Positions 11,301-19,632 of a stretch of 64,000 bases of DNA are shown in pieces (the first letter of the stretch is position 1; each line of letters opens with the position of its first letter). The position numbers and the translations under genes are program-made. Below the pieces are notes generated by a model. The model was given only the letters and a program-made list of their open reading frames with translations, was not told the DNA's origin and did not search any database. Source of the DNA: Bacteroidales bacterium (GTDB lineage: Bacteria > Bacteroidota > Bacteroidia > Bacteroidales > VadinHA17); contig PLLO01000011.1 of NCBI GenBank assembly GCA_003142255.1, positions 248,001 to 312,000 of the forward strand, given 5' to 3'.

Positions 11301-11951
11301 CTTACACCAAGGCCAAAAGTTACAACCCTTCAACTACCCTGGCAGGGGGTAGGTGACTGGCCAGGTTCATTGGTAACTTATAATATTGATGACAGCGGAC
11401 TGCGTAAGATGGCAGGCGAAAAAAACAGGATCGATCTTCCTCAGGGCATCAGTTTCTCCACACCCGGCACAGAAGGAAAGAATAACATTCTGTTTACTTC
11501 ACAATGGGACAATTATCCGAAAGAGTTTACTGTTCCACTTTCAGGTCAGTCTTCTCACGCATGGTTTCTGATGGCAGGTTCTACCAATCCGATGCAGAGC
11601 CAGCTGGATAATGGCATTTTAGTTGTGGTCTACACCGATGGAACTAAAGATTCGCTTGCATTGCGCAATCCAGAAACATGGTGGCCGATACAGGAAGATT
11701 ATTATACCGACGGTTTTGCATTTGCACTGAAACAGGCCCGGCCTGTACGTATACATTTAAAGTCCGGTGCTATAATTGTACCAGACGAGAAATCAATCAC
11801 GGAATATAATGGCAGGAAAATTGACGGAGGCGCAGCAACTGTTCTGGATCTTCCGCTGGATCCTTCAAAAACATTAAAAAAGATTACCTTAAAAACGATT
11901 GCAAATGACGTGGTGATAGGATTAATGGGAATAACTCTTGCCCGACAATAG
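8313..11951 (+). CDS. Large secreted DUF4450-type protein, probable six-hairpin-fold glycosidase
   Basis: This 1212-residue protein has a signal peptide ending near NVLAQ (residue ~30). The N-terminal ~250 residues are beta-rich and match the DUF4450 type of protein known from pectin-related gene clusters. From about residue 300 to 720 the pattern is that of an (alpha/alpha)6 six-hairpin glycosidase, with repeated acidic-aromatic motifs such as YLHGAIGWRMRLNGWRGAYT, DRDGLYDAYAAIWASDALQ and TISTTSWMPYIWSLNDVALA. The last ~480 residues look like beta-sandwich modules. The family assignment rests on recall of this sequence type. The substrate is unknown; position beside a PL11 lyase and a GH2 enzyme suggests rhamnogalacturonan oligosaccharides. 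The likely acid/base residues cannot be fixed by eye. Confidence 0.7.
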   Translation: MIIPANGAIKKSASLIISILLINSLNVLAQELYPLKLPEGLWHNEQRELRYRPDGEDFVITNGNRLFTRALYGTHTAFRVETGDRPEFAMYMPGMGGNFKLGIEADGTSIWLTEAKTITARYRAGSMLYTIEDPMLGTGKLMLEILADADADGFILKVRFEGLEKTVTLLCAFGGASGKKFSRDGDMGTDPESVFYLKAENCMDNSYTISSGKFTLKYGSDLKELFGTFPPDAALKLADATKQKSPLEFYQSSVDRAPAIAGQLKVSNGIDYYFAIHNPATKPVFYYKDAPGIFEEAETARKLLANRVKVKTPDPYINTIGGALAIASDAVWEEPSYLHGAIGWRMRLNGWRGAYTADVLGWHDRAKMHLESYAKSQVTSPASGPVIADTAHHFARSLEKLGVGMFTSGYISRDPGGKNLRAHHYDMNLVYIDQLLRHYEWTGDIGFLKETWPVLKRHLEWETRNFDSDRDGLYDAYAAIWASDALQYSGGGVTHSSAYNYYAFKKAAEIATLLGEDPAPYRKESEKILNALNTILWMPDKGSYAEFKDALGNRLLHPAAALWTIYHGMDSEIMDPFQAYQSMRYIDTEIPHIPVRANGLEDKGYYTISTTSWMPYIWSLNDVALAESMHTTLANWQAGRTDEAFKLFKSEILAFMYLGGSPGNIGQISYYSGSERYRDFADPIGMFSRALVEGLFGIVPDAMNKTFTIRPGLPSDWNYASFSQPDISFDFKRNGETDIYTIVPRFSERLNLKFQVIAQGQVKSVIINGKKSEWKNLPSSVGKPVIEINAPVSDQYLIKITWKGAKPGLPSPEKTYVSGSILSENIPGAKVLKVYDPQEVLTDIKTTSSGFTAKVNAENGNHTTFVQLRQGTLSWWMPVCFRIEQAVTLLPSNGNEASSQAFSLRNNTSTDISVSVMVNSFKRSVNIPSGKVSDVINVPKGELITGTNPVNINLQGGKTVTGYLTDWTANTQKKLEVVDLTGYFNDKVTQIFRNKYLTPRPKVTTLQLPWQGVGDWPGSLVTYNIDDSGLRKMAGEKNRIDLPQGISFSTPGTEGKNNILFTSQWDNYPKEFTVPLSGQSSHAWFLMAGSTNPMQSQLDNGILVVVYTDGTKDSLALRNPETWWPIQEDYYTDGFAFALKQARPVRIHLKSGAIIVPDEKSITEYNGRKIDGGAATVLDLPLDPSKTLKKITLKTIANDVVIGLMGITLARQ

Positions 11952-12044
11952 TCCAAGAATGAAGAAAGAAATTATTATTCCATTTAAAAATAATCCTTAT
12001 TCCAATCATTGTTAATAACAATTTTTAAAAGAATAGACCAAATT

Positions 12045-13949
12045 ATGAATAAGATTAAGTATTCTGCTTTAGCACTTATTTTCCTCATTGCCGGATCACA
12101 AGCTATGGGTCAGCGGCAAATGGAAAACCTTGATCGGGGAGTTATTGCAATTCATAAAGCCAATGATTCTGTATATATAGGATGGAGAATGCTGGGAACT
12201 GAACCCGATGAAATTGCATTCAATATATATCGTCAGAGTGGCAATGGAAAGTCTGTCAGGCTTAATAAAAAGCCAATAAAAGGAAGCACTAATTATGAAG
12301 ACGGAAATGTAAATTTCAAGAAAGATATTTCCTATTTTGTAAAAGCAGTGTTAAAAGGTAAGGAGCAGGGGAAAAGTGTATCGTTTACAATAAAAGCTAA
12401 TGCCCCTGCACAGCAATATATTACTATTCCTTTAAAGACACCGGCAGGATATGCTCCAAATGATGCTTCTGTAGGGGATCTTGATGGTGATGGGGAATAT
12501 GAAGTGATCCTTCATCAGTCAGGCAGAGGTATTGATAATCCATCGACAGGTATTTCAGGAATCCCTATCTTCCAGGCTTATAAAATGGATGGTACTTTTT
12601 TATGGGAAATTACTCTTGGAAGGAATATTCGTGAAGGTGCCCATTATACCCAGTTTATGGTTTATGACCTTGATGGAGATGGTATTTCAGAATTTGCATG
12701 TAAAACAGCTGATGGGACTATTGATGGAATAGGAAAAGTAATTGGCGATTCGACAAAAGACTGGCGTAATTTAAATAGAGCAAGTGGCATCTTCTATGGC
12801 AAAATCCTTGATGGACCGGAATACTTCACAATTTTCAGTGGCAAAACAGGTGAAGCACTCGCTACAACCAATTACATTCCGAACCGTTATCCGCTTAATG
12901 GATGGAATGGACACGGCGGGAATGATGGGAAAGACAGTTCAGGGAATCGTGTCGACAGGTTTCTTGCCTGCGTTGCTTATCTCGACGGAATTCATCCGAG
13001 TGTTGTCATGTGCAGGGGCTATTATGGCAGATCAGTACTGGCTGCCTGGGACTGGAGAGACGGTAAGCTGACTTCCCGCTGGGTATTCGATAGTAAAGAT
13101 GGAGAGAATCCTTTTTCAGGACAGGGTAATCATAACCTGACTGTTACTGATGTTGATGCTGATGGTAAGGATGAGATTGTTTATGGTTCTATGGTTGTAG
13201 ATGATAATGGTAAAGGTTTGTTTTCAACCGGGTTTCGTCATGGTGATGCAATGCATGTAGGTGACCTTGATCCAGGTCATCCGGGGCTGGAAGTATTTGG
13301 GATCCATGAAATTGAAAACAAAACTACTGGCCCCGGGGTCACAGTTTTTGATGCCAGAACAGGAGAAGTTTTATATAAAGGTTCTATAAACATAGATGTT
13401 GGGCGAGGGGTAGCAGAAGATATAGATCCTTCAAATCCAGGTGCAGAAATGTGGTGGGGTGGATCAGATGGACTATTGAATATGAAAGGAGAAAGGATTG
13501 GCGATATGCCTTCATCTGCCCAATTTTTGATATGGTGGGACGGTGACCTGAGCAGAGAGTTACTCGATGGGAATCATATTGATAAATACAAAGTAGGCCG
13601 TATATTTACTGCCGAAGGTTCTATCGCTGCCGCTGGTTCAAAAAACACTCCGGTAATAAGTGCCGATTTATTTGGCGACTGGCGTGAAGAGATTATTTAT
13701 CGAACTCCGGATAATAAAAATCTGAGAATTTACACTACTACAATCCCCACTAAATACAGGATATATACTTTGATGCATGATCCTCAGTACAGATTAGCTG
13801 TTGCAACCGAAAACGTGGCTTATAATCAACCACCTCATACTAGTTTTTTTCTTGGCACTGATATGAAAAAGGCTCCGAAACCAAACATTATTTTAGTAAA
13901 AAAGAGCATTAACAAAAAGTTAGATAAGCCAATTATTTCAGTCAGATAA
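12045..13949 (+). CDS. Rhamnogalacturonan lyase, polysaccharide lyase family 11
   Basis: ATG 12045 gives a clean signal peptide (MNKIKYSALALIFLIAGSQA, cleavage near MGQ); the frame is open to 12009 but that adds only a hydrophilic lead. The 634-residue product fits the YesW/YesX type of PL11: MENLDRGVIAIHKANDSVYIGWRML at the start is the conserved N-terminal beta domain. Calcium-type acidic loops of the eight-bladed propeller follow, including GDLDGDGEYEVILHQSGRG, YDLDGDGISEF and DVDADGKDEIVYGSMVVDD, with DLFGDWREEIIYRTPDN near the C-terminus. PL11 enzymes cleave the rhamnose-galacturonate bond of the RG-I backbone by beta-elimination, normally with Ca2+. This is the strongest evidence for the locus substrate. 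Confidence 0.92.
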   Translation: MNKIKYSALALIFLIAGSQAMGQRQMENLDRGVIAIHKANDSVYIGWRMLGTEPDEIAFNIYRQSGNGKSVRLNKKPIKGSTNYEDGNVNFKKDISYFVKAVLKGKEQGKSVSFTIKANAPAQQYITIPLKTPAGYAPNDASVGDLDGDGEYEVILHQSGRGIDNPSTGISGIPIFQAYKMDGTFLWEITLGRNIREGAHYTQFMVYDLDGDGISEFACKTADGTIDGIGKVIGDSTKDWRNLNRASGIFYGKILDGPEYFTIFSGKTGEALATTNYIPNRYPLNGWNGHGGNDGKDSSGNRVDRFLACVAYLDGIHPSVVMCRGYYGRSVLAAWDWRDGKLTSRWVFDSKDGENPFSGQGNHNLTVTDVDADGKDEIVYGSMVVDDNGKGLFSTGFRHGDAMHVGDLDPGHPGLEVFGIHEIENKTTGPGVTVFDARTGEVLYKGSINIDVGRGVAEDIDPSNPGAEMWWGGSDGLLNMKGERIGDMPSSAQFLIWWDGDLSRELLDGNHIDKYKVGRIFTAEGSIAAAGSKNTPVISADLFGDWREEIIYRTPDNKNLRIYTTTIPTKYRIYTLMHDPQYRLAVATENVAYNQPPHTSFFLGTDMKKAPKPNIILVKKSINKKLDKPIISVR

Positions 13950-13984
13950 AATAATTATTAGCTAATGATCAAAAAAGAAGAAAT

Positions 13985-16330
13985 ATGTTTAAGCTGAAAC
14001 CTGGTTTTACGCTATCATTTTGTGTCATTTTTATCCTGATGACTTTGACTCTGCAGGCTCAAAAGGTAAAAGTTACGACTCGAAGTATACTAAACTTTGA
14101 CAATGATTGGCGATTCTTAAAAGATGATGCCAAAGGTGCAGAAATTCCTTCATTTGACGATTCAAAATGGAGGAAACTCGACGTTCCTCATGATTGGAGC
14201 ATTGAAGGACCATATGATAATGCTAATCCGACCAGTCGTGGAGGCGGGTATTTACCTGCCGGTATTGGCTGGTATCGTAAGAGTTTTACAGTCAATGAAG
14301 CCGATGCTAAACAAAAGTTTTTTATCGAATTTGATGGAATCATGGCCAATAGTGACGTTTGGATAAACGGTTTTCATCTGGGGAAACGTCCATATGGGTA
14401 TATTAGCTTTAGTTATGATTTAACGGGTTATTTAAAATTCGGAAATGGAGAATCAAATATTCTTTCTGTAAGAGCAGATAACGTCAATCAGCCTGCCTCC
14501 AGATATTATACAGGTGCTGGCATCTATCGTCATGTACGTTTGGTTGTTACAAATCCTGTTCATATAGAACAATGGGGTGTTTATATTTCAACTTCTCAGG
14601 TAACTGATAAAAAAGCTGTCATAAATTTACAGGCTAAGATTATTAATGAGTCTTCCTCATCAAATTCCATAGTTCTGGAGACCTCCTTTCTCGATCCTTC
14701 AGGAAAAATTGTTAAGTCTGTAGAATCTAAACAATTGATTCCAGCCGGTAAATCTGTTACTATAAATCAGTCTCTGGAGGTTGCTGATCCTCTGCTATGG
14801 GATATAGATCAGCCCAATCTGTATAAAGCAATTACTAAGATAAAGTCTGCTAAAAATACGATTGATGAGCAAACCAACATTTTTGGTATCCGGATCAGTA
14901 AATTTGAAGCTGCCACAGGCTACTGGTTAAATGGTAAAAATATTAAAATCAAAGGTGTTTGCCTTCATCATGATGCCGGCGCATTAGGTTCAGCTGTACC
15001 GGTCAGAGCCTGGGAACGTCGTCTGGAACTACTTAAAGAGGTTGGCGTTAATGCAATTCGGACTGCACATAATCCCGTCGCTTCTGAATTCCTGGATTTA
15101 TGCGATCGGATGGGCTTCCTGGTTATGGATGAAACTTTTGATACGTGGACGGTAGCAAAACCAAATGGTGAGAAGGGGTATAATCAATATTTTACTCAAT
15201 GGTGGGAAAAAGATACTCGGGATATGATACTTCGCGACAGGAATCACCCTTCAATAATTATTTATAGTGTTGGAAACGAGATTCGTGACAATCTTAACGA
15301 TTCTACAGGTTTCAAAAAATATAAGGATCAGCAGGATCTGGTTCATCAGTTAGATCCCGGACGCCCTGTGACTATGGCATTGTTCCGACCAGGTTCTTCA
15401 AAAGTCTACTTGAACGGTTTTGCAGAAAAAATGGATATCGTAGGTCAGAATTATCGTGAAAAGGAGTTGGTTGATGCCCATCTGGCTAACCCGGCCCGTA
15501 TAGTTATTGGCACTGAAAACGGGCATGGTCTGACAGAATGGTTGATATTGCGCGACAATCCGTTTATGTCAGGGCAATTCTTATGGACAGGAGTTGATTA
15601 TTTAGGAGAAGCTCTATGGCCGGCTATATCTAGTAGAAGTGGACTATTTGATCGCACAGGTGGATGGAAACCATTAAGCTACCAGCGTCAAAGCTGGTGG
15701 GCTGATAAACCTGTTGTTCACATAGTAAGAAAAGATGGTAATGCCGGAGAAGGTGACTGGATAGCAAATTGGACACCAGTTGATGTTGGGACCTATGATG
15801 ATGCCCGGGTTCAGGTTTACAGCAATTGCGATGAAGTGGAGCTGTTTCTAAATGGTAAATCTCTGGGTGCTAAAGTAAAACCTGCTGATGATTCTCCCAG
15901 ATTCTGGGAAATAACTTTTGAAAAGGGTACTCTGAAAGCAGTTGCAAAAAATAAAGGAATAGAGGTAGCTTCAGACGAACTTAAAACAGCAGGTATCCCG
16001 ACTAGAATTTTCCTGACTTCTGACAAATCAAAGATCACTAAAAACTGGGATGATGTATCATATGTTACTGCAAATGTTGTTGATGCAGATGGAATTACGT
16101 GCCCGAATAGTGATAAATTAATTTCATTCAGCGTTTCGGAATCCGGGTTGATATCTGCAGTCGACAATGGAGATTCTAACAGCCATGAAGCATATCAGGC
16201 TTCTGAACGACATATCTTTAATGGTCAATGTATTGCAATCATTAAAGCAAAAACTTCATCAGGTAAGATTATAGTTACTGCGAGTTCCCCGGAATTGATT
16301 TCAGGTTCAGTAACGATTGAAGTAAATTAA
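13985..16330 (+). CDS. Glycoside hydrolase family 2 enzyme (beta-galactosidase-like)
   Basis: The protein has 781 residues with a signal peptide ending near LTLQAQ. Domain order: sugar-binding jelly roll (about 35-190, with KLDVPHDWSIEGP and GAGIYRHVRLV), Ig-like domain (about 195-300), TIM barrel (about 305-600), then DUF4982-type and bacterial Ig-like C-terminal domains. The catalytic acid/base is Glu432 in GNEIRD, following the RTAHNP motif. The nucleophile is most likely Glu511 in IGTENG. This arrangement matches Bacteroidota GH2 beta-galactosidases. Removing beta-galactosyl side chains of RG-I, or the terminal sugar of lyase products, would fit the neighbours. Galactosidase versus glucuronidase activity cannot be settled from sequence alone. 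Confidence 0.9.
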   Translation: MFKLKPGFTLSFCVIFILMTLTLQAQKVKVTTRSILNFDNDWRFLKDDAKGAEIPSFDDSKWRKLDVPHDWSIEGPYDNANPTSRGGGYLPAGIGWYRKSFTVNEADAKQKFFIEFDGIMANSDVWINGFHLGKRPYGYISFSYDLTGYLKFGNGESNILSVRADNVNQPASRYYTGAGIYRHVRLVVTNPVHIEQWGVYISTSQVTDKKAVINLQAKIINESSSSNSIVLETSFLDPSGKIVKSVESKQLIPAGKSVTINQSLEVADPLLWDIDQPNLYKAITKIKSAKNTIDEQTNIFGIRISKFEAATGYWLNGKNIKIKGVCLHHDAGALGSAVPVRAWERRLELLKEVGVNAIRTAHNPVASEFLDLCDRMGFLVMDETFDTWTVAKPNGEKGYNQYFTQWWEKDTRDMILRDRNHPSIIIYSVGNEIRDNLNDSTGFKKYKDQQDLVHQLDPGRPVTMALFRPGSSKVYLNGFAEKMDIVGQNYREKELVDAHLANPARIVIGTENGHGLTEWLILRDNPFMSGQFLWTGVDYLGEALWPAISSRSGLFDRTGGWKPLSYQRQSWWADKPVVHIVRKDGNAGEGDWIANWTPVDVGTYDDARVQVYSNCDEVELFLNGKSLGAKVKPADDSPRFWEITFEKGTLKAVAKNKGIEVASDELKTAGIPTRIFLTSDKSKITKNWDDVSYVTANVVDADGITCPNSDKLISFSVSESGLISAVDNGDSNSHEAYQASERHIFNGQCIAIIKAKTSSGKIIVTASSPELISGSVTIEVN

Positions 16331-16345
16331 TAATCACCATTTAAA

Positions 16346-17329
16346 TTATGAACTAATAAATACCTCAAGCAAACGTGCTTCCCCTGCAGGTTCCAGGATG
16401 ACCTCTTTAATCATTGCGGGCAGCAGCACCGTTTCACCTTTAATTACTGGTTCTGAATTGCCATCCCAGCGGATCATAAATTCTCCTTCAACACATATAT
16501 ATATTACAAAGGAATCAATGAGATTATAATCTTTTTCAATAAGCTCGTTAAAGCTGATGATATTTGTGGTAAAAAACTCACAGTTGACCAGGTTCCTTGT
16601 TTTATTCAGGACCGGATTGCCCGGGAACTTTGTTTTCCCCGCTGCATTAAAATCAATTGCGTCGAGCGCAAGATCCGTATGTAATTCCCTGAGCTGATCT
16701 TTGTAACTTTTTCTATTCCAGTCATATATTCTATAAGTGATATCAGAAGTCTGCTGGATCTCGACAAGAATAATTCCCGCACCTATAGCATGAACTCTGC
16801 CGGCAGTAGTAAAAAAGACATCTCCCGGAGATGGATTTTCAACATTCAGAAGTTTTTCCAGCTCTCCGTTATTCAGCGAATCGACATAAGTATTTTTGTT
16901 TACAGGCTCTTTAAAGCCGGTATAGATATTTGATTCCTTTTTGCTTTCAAGAATGTACCACATCTCTGTCTTCCCGAAGGCATTATGCCTCTCCCTGGCC
17001 ATAGCATTGCCGGGATGCACCTGTATTGAAAGATTTTCGCATGACTCGATAAGCTTTATGAGCAGAGGAAATTCGTTTCCGAATTTTTCATATACTGAAT
17101 CACCGGTTATGTCACCCATATAAACCTCAATAAGCTCTTCAAGGTTATTCCCGGCAAGAAAGCCATTGCTAACTACGGATATATTCCCTGGAATTGCAGA
17201 TATCTCCCAGCTCTCGCCATATTTAGCGGAAGAGTCGGCTCTTTTATGATAATGGCTGACAAGAGATGTACCACCCCAGACTTTTTCTTTTAACAGAGGT
17301 TCAAATTTAAGCGGATAGAGTTCTGACAT
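16346..17329 (-). CDS. manA: Mannose-6-phosphate isomerase, class I
   Basis: This 327-residue cytoplasmic zinc enzyme interconverts mannose 6-phosphate and fructose 6-phosphate, linking glycolysis to GDP-mannose synthesis. The zinc ligands are visible: Gln and His in LSIQVHP, Glu in GKTEMWYI, and His in GRVHAIGAG. The start KFEPLLKEKVWGG is the usual N-terminus of short bacterial type I enzymes. It converges on the GH2 gene with 15 bases between them and diverges from udk, so it is probably its own transcription unit rather than part of the polysaccharide locus. Confidence 0.92.
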   Translation of the reverse strand: MSELYPLKFEPLLKEKVWGGTSLVSHYHKRADSSAKYGESWEISAIPGNISVVSNGFLAGNNLEELIEVYMGDITGDSVYEKFGNEFPLLIKLIESCENLSIQVHPGNAMARERHNAFGKTEMWYILESKKESNIYTGFKEPVNKNTYVDSLNNGELEKLLNVENPSPGDVFFTTAGRVHAIGAGIILVEIQQTSDITYRIYDWNRKSYKDQLRELHTDLALDAIDFNAAGKTKFPGNPVLNKTRNLVNCEFFTTNIISFNELIEKDYNLIDSFVIYICVEGEFMIRWDGNSEPVIKGETVLLPAMIKEVILEPAGEARLLEVFISS

Positions 17330-17380
17330 TATGAAAGTATTAAATATTGCCCGAAGTGTTTTTAGTCAGAATTGAAAAGA

Positions 17381-17420
17381 AAACTTTAGACGTTCCAAAC
17401 TTTAGTCACTCCAAACTTTT
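17381..17420. repeat. Short tandem imperfect repeat between manA and udk
   Basis: AAACTTTAGACGTTCC (17381-17396) is followed directly by AAACTTTAGTCACTCC (17397-17412), identical at 13 of 16 positions, and then by a partial third copy AAACTTTT (17413-17420). It sits in the divergent promoter region. A regulator-binding array and a degenerate interspersed repeat are both possible. Confidence 0.5.
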
Positions 17421-17423
17421 CAT

Positions 17424-17431
17424 TACTTTTG
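17424..17431 (+). promoter_or_regulatory. Candidate -7 promoter element for udk
   Basis: TACTTTTG matches the Bacteroidota TAnnTTTG consensus at all fixed positions and lies 30 bases before the udk ATG. No good TTTG -33 element is seen at the usual distance. Confidence 0.45.
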
Positions 17432-17460
17432 GTAACAATTGGATGTAAAATTATAAAAAA

Positions 17461-18090
17461 ATGCTGATTGTTGGAATAGCCGGAGGCACCGGTTCAGGAA
17501 AAACAACAGTTGTTAATAAGCTGATGGATGTTTTTCCGAACGGGGAAATAATTGTAATCCCGCAGGATGCCTATTATAAGGATAGCGGGAATATTCCCCT
17601 GAAGGAGAGGCAGAAGATCAATTTTGATCATCCTGATTCACTGGAATTCAGTCTTCTTATTGATCATCTGAACCAGCTTAAGAAAGGGAAATCTATAGAA
17701 ATGCCGATTTATTCCTATCTCACCTGCCTCAGATCGAAAGAGACAATTACAGTCAGTCCCGCAAGGGTTGTACTGGTAGAGGGAATACTGATACTTGCTG
17801 ATGCAGGTTTGCGTAAAATGCTGGATATTAAGGTGTTCGTTGACGCTGATGCAGACGATCGCCTGGGCCGTGTAATAACGCGCGATATAGTCGAGCGAGG
17901 CAGATCCGTTCTTAAGGTCCTTGAGAGATATCATGATACAGTGAAACCATCACATCTTCAATTTATTGAACCATCCAAACGATATGCTGATATTATTATC
18001 CCGGGAGGTGGTGAAAACCAGGTCGGGATTGAAGTTCTGATTACAATAATTGAAAAACAATTAAGAAAAAACAGAAAAAATGCTCGATAG
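17461..18090 (+). CDS. udk: Uridine kinase
   Basis: The 209-residue product is of normal length for bacterial uridine/cytidine kinase, which salvages uridine and cytidine to UMP and CMP using ATP or GTP. The P-loop GGTGSGKTTVV is at residues 9-19. IPQDAYYKD carries the conserved Asp of the nucleoside site, NFDHPDSLEF and MPIYSYLT follow, and RVITRDIVERGRS is the lid region. The end of the gene overlaps the next by 11 bases in another frame, so the two are translationally linked. Confidence 0.94.
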   Translation: MLIVGIAGGTGSGKTTVVNKLMDVFPNGEIIVIPQDAYYKDSGNIPLKERQKINFDHPDSLEFSLLIDHLNQLKKGKSIEMPIYSYLTCLRSKETITVSPARVVLVEGILILADAGLRKMLDIKVFVDADADDRLGRVITRDIVERGRSVLKVLERYHDTVKPSHLQFIEPSKRYADIIIPGGGENQVGIEVLITIIEKQLRKNRKNAR

Positions 18091-18805
18091 TATAAAAATA
18101 GAAGATATCCTGTTCCTGGATATAGAGACAGTTCCGCAGATGCCCTCCATGAACCTGCTTGAACCTCCTGCCCAGGCTCTCTGGGATAAGAAATCAAAAT
18201 TCTTCAGGTCTCCCGAAGAATCGGCAGAAACGGTTTATGAGAGAGCCGGGATATACGCCGAATTCGGTAAAATAATCTGTATATCTGTCGGTTATATTAA
18301 GGATAAAAATCCCCTCAGTTTCCGGTTGAAGTCTTTTTTCGGAGATGATGAGAAGAAGATCCTTGCCGAGTTCTCAGAAATGCTTTTAAAATTCTCAAAA
18401 TCAAAAAAGGATGCCCTTCTATGTGCCCATAACGGCAAGGAATTTGATTTTCCATACATCGCCAGGAGGATGATTATCAACAGACAGGTTATCCCTGAAA
18501 TACTCGATAACGCCGGTAAGAAACCGTGGGAAGTAAAGCTTCTTGATACAATGGACCTCTGGAAGTTCGGAGATTACAAGAATTACACTTCCCTGAACCT
18601 TCTGACTACTATACTTGGGATTCCTTCACCAAAGGATGATATTGATGGCAGCATGGTCGCGAAGGTGTACTATGAAGAGAATGATCTCGGAAGGATCGTC
18701 CGTTATTGTGAAAAGGATGTTCTGGCTATTGCACAAGTCCTGCTGCGGTTTAAAAACCTGCCTCCCGTTCAGGATAACATGATTGAATCAGTCACGGCTT
18801 TCTAA
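18080..18805 (+). CDS. Predicted 3'-5' exonuclease, PolB-exonuclease-like (DEDDy)
   Basis: This 241-residue protein resembles the proofreading exonuclease domain of family B polymerases without any polymerase domain. All acidic motifs are present: FLDIETVP (Asp and Glu of motif I), LCAHNGKEFDFPYI (motif II Asp) and RYCEKDV (Tyr-x3-Asp of motif III, which makes it DEDDy type). Such stand-alone proteins presumably trim 3' ends of DNA or RNA; the actual substrate is not established. It shares 11 bases with the udk coding end, an arrangement suggesting an operon. Confidence 0.85.
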   Translation: MLDSIKIEDILFLDIETVPQMPSMNLLEPPAQALWDKKSKFFRSPEESAETVYERAGIYAEFGKIICISVGYIKDKNPLSFRLKSFFGDDEKKILAEFSEMLLKFSKSKKDALLCAHNGKEFDFPYIARRMIINRQVIPEILDNAGKKPWEVKLLDTMDLWKFGDYKNYTSLNLLTTILGIPSPKDDIDGSMVAKVYYEENDLGRIVRYCEKDVLAIAQVLLRFKNLPPVQDNMIESVTAF

Positions 18806-18828
18806 ATCCTCCCTGTTCCGTTTTATTG

Positions 18829-19626
18829 TCAGCTGATCAGATCAAGGAGCTCTTCGGTAACTGCCTGCGGATTATCTGCCTGTAGCCAATGCCCGGCATT
18901 TTTAATTATTTTAAGTTCTGCAGCCTTGAATATTCTGGTTATATCAGTTAACTCACCATCCATTATATAATCTGAGTTTTCTCCCTTGAGAAAAATAACA
19001 GGGAATCCCATAATTTGCTGGTTGCCAACTCTCTGAAAAGGGACTCCATCCACGATCTTATCGAGGTTATTCAGGAGTGCCCCCGCATTAAGCTTCCACT
19101 CGAAATTATTTGAGTCGTTCCGGCGAAGGCTTTTCATTATCAGTTCCCTGACTTTTTCAGATTGGATATGTCGCTCCAGGGCTGTTTCAACTTCGTTCCT
19201 TGATGATGCTTTTGAAAGATCGGTGCCAAGAATTGCTTTAAGAATCGTGAGATTCTCATACCTGGCTGCCGCCCGCCTTCTGTCATCAGTGAAAGGGGAG
19301 ATATCGGCGATCAGCATGCCATCAAGCATATCAGGCCATCTTGACGCAAACATCATGGCAGCTTTTCCACCCATGCTGTGTCCTGCCATAGTGAACTTTT
19401 TCAACCCAAGATCAGTCACAAGCTCAAAAATGTCATCGCTCATCAATTCATAGTCATGCCTGTTATCGTGAGGAGAGTTTCCATGGTTTCTCTGGTCGGG
19501 AAGGTACACAGTGCAATGGTTGCTGATGTTTTTTGCAATCGTAACCCAGTTGTCTGACGATCCGTATAAGCCGTGAAGGATTATCAGGGGAGGCCCTGCT
19601 CCATATTTCCTGTAGAATAGCTTCAT
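18829..19626 (-). CDS. Alpha/beta-hydrolase, YbfF-type esterase
   Basis: The 265-residue protein has a complete alpha/beta-hydrolase pattern: ILHGLYGSSDNW is the oxyanion region, GHSMGGKAAM carries the nucleophilic Ser, and GHWLQADNP near the C-terminus carries the His. The acid is probably Asp in FLKGENSDYI or DISPFTDDRR. It resembles the YbfF group, small cytoplasmic esterases and thioesterases without a fixed substrate. It is co-directional with pdxJ, whose stop codon lies 6 bases upstream, so both are likely on one transcript. No signal peptide is visible. Confidence 0.85.
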   Translation of the reverse strand: MKLFYRKYGAGPPLIILHGLYGSSDNWVTIAKNISNHCTVYLPDQRNHGNSPHDNRHDYELMSDDIFELVTDLGLKKFTMAGHSMGGKAAMMFASRWPDMLDGMLIADISPFTDDRRRAAARYENLTILKAILGTDLSKASSRNEVETALERHIQSEKVRELIMKSLRRNDSNNFEWKLNAGALLNNLDKIVDGVPFQRVGNQQIMGFPVIFLKGENSDYIMDGELTDITRIFKAAELKIIKNAGHWLQADNPQAVTEELLDLIS

Positions 19627-19632
19627 CAGCAG

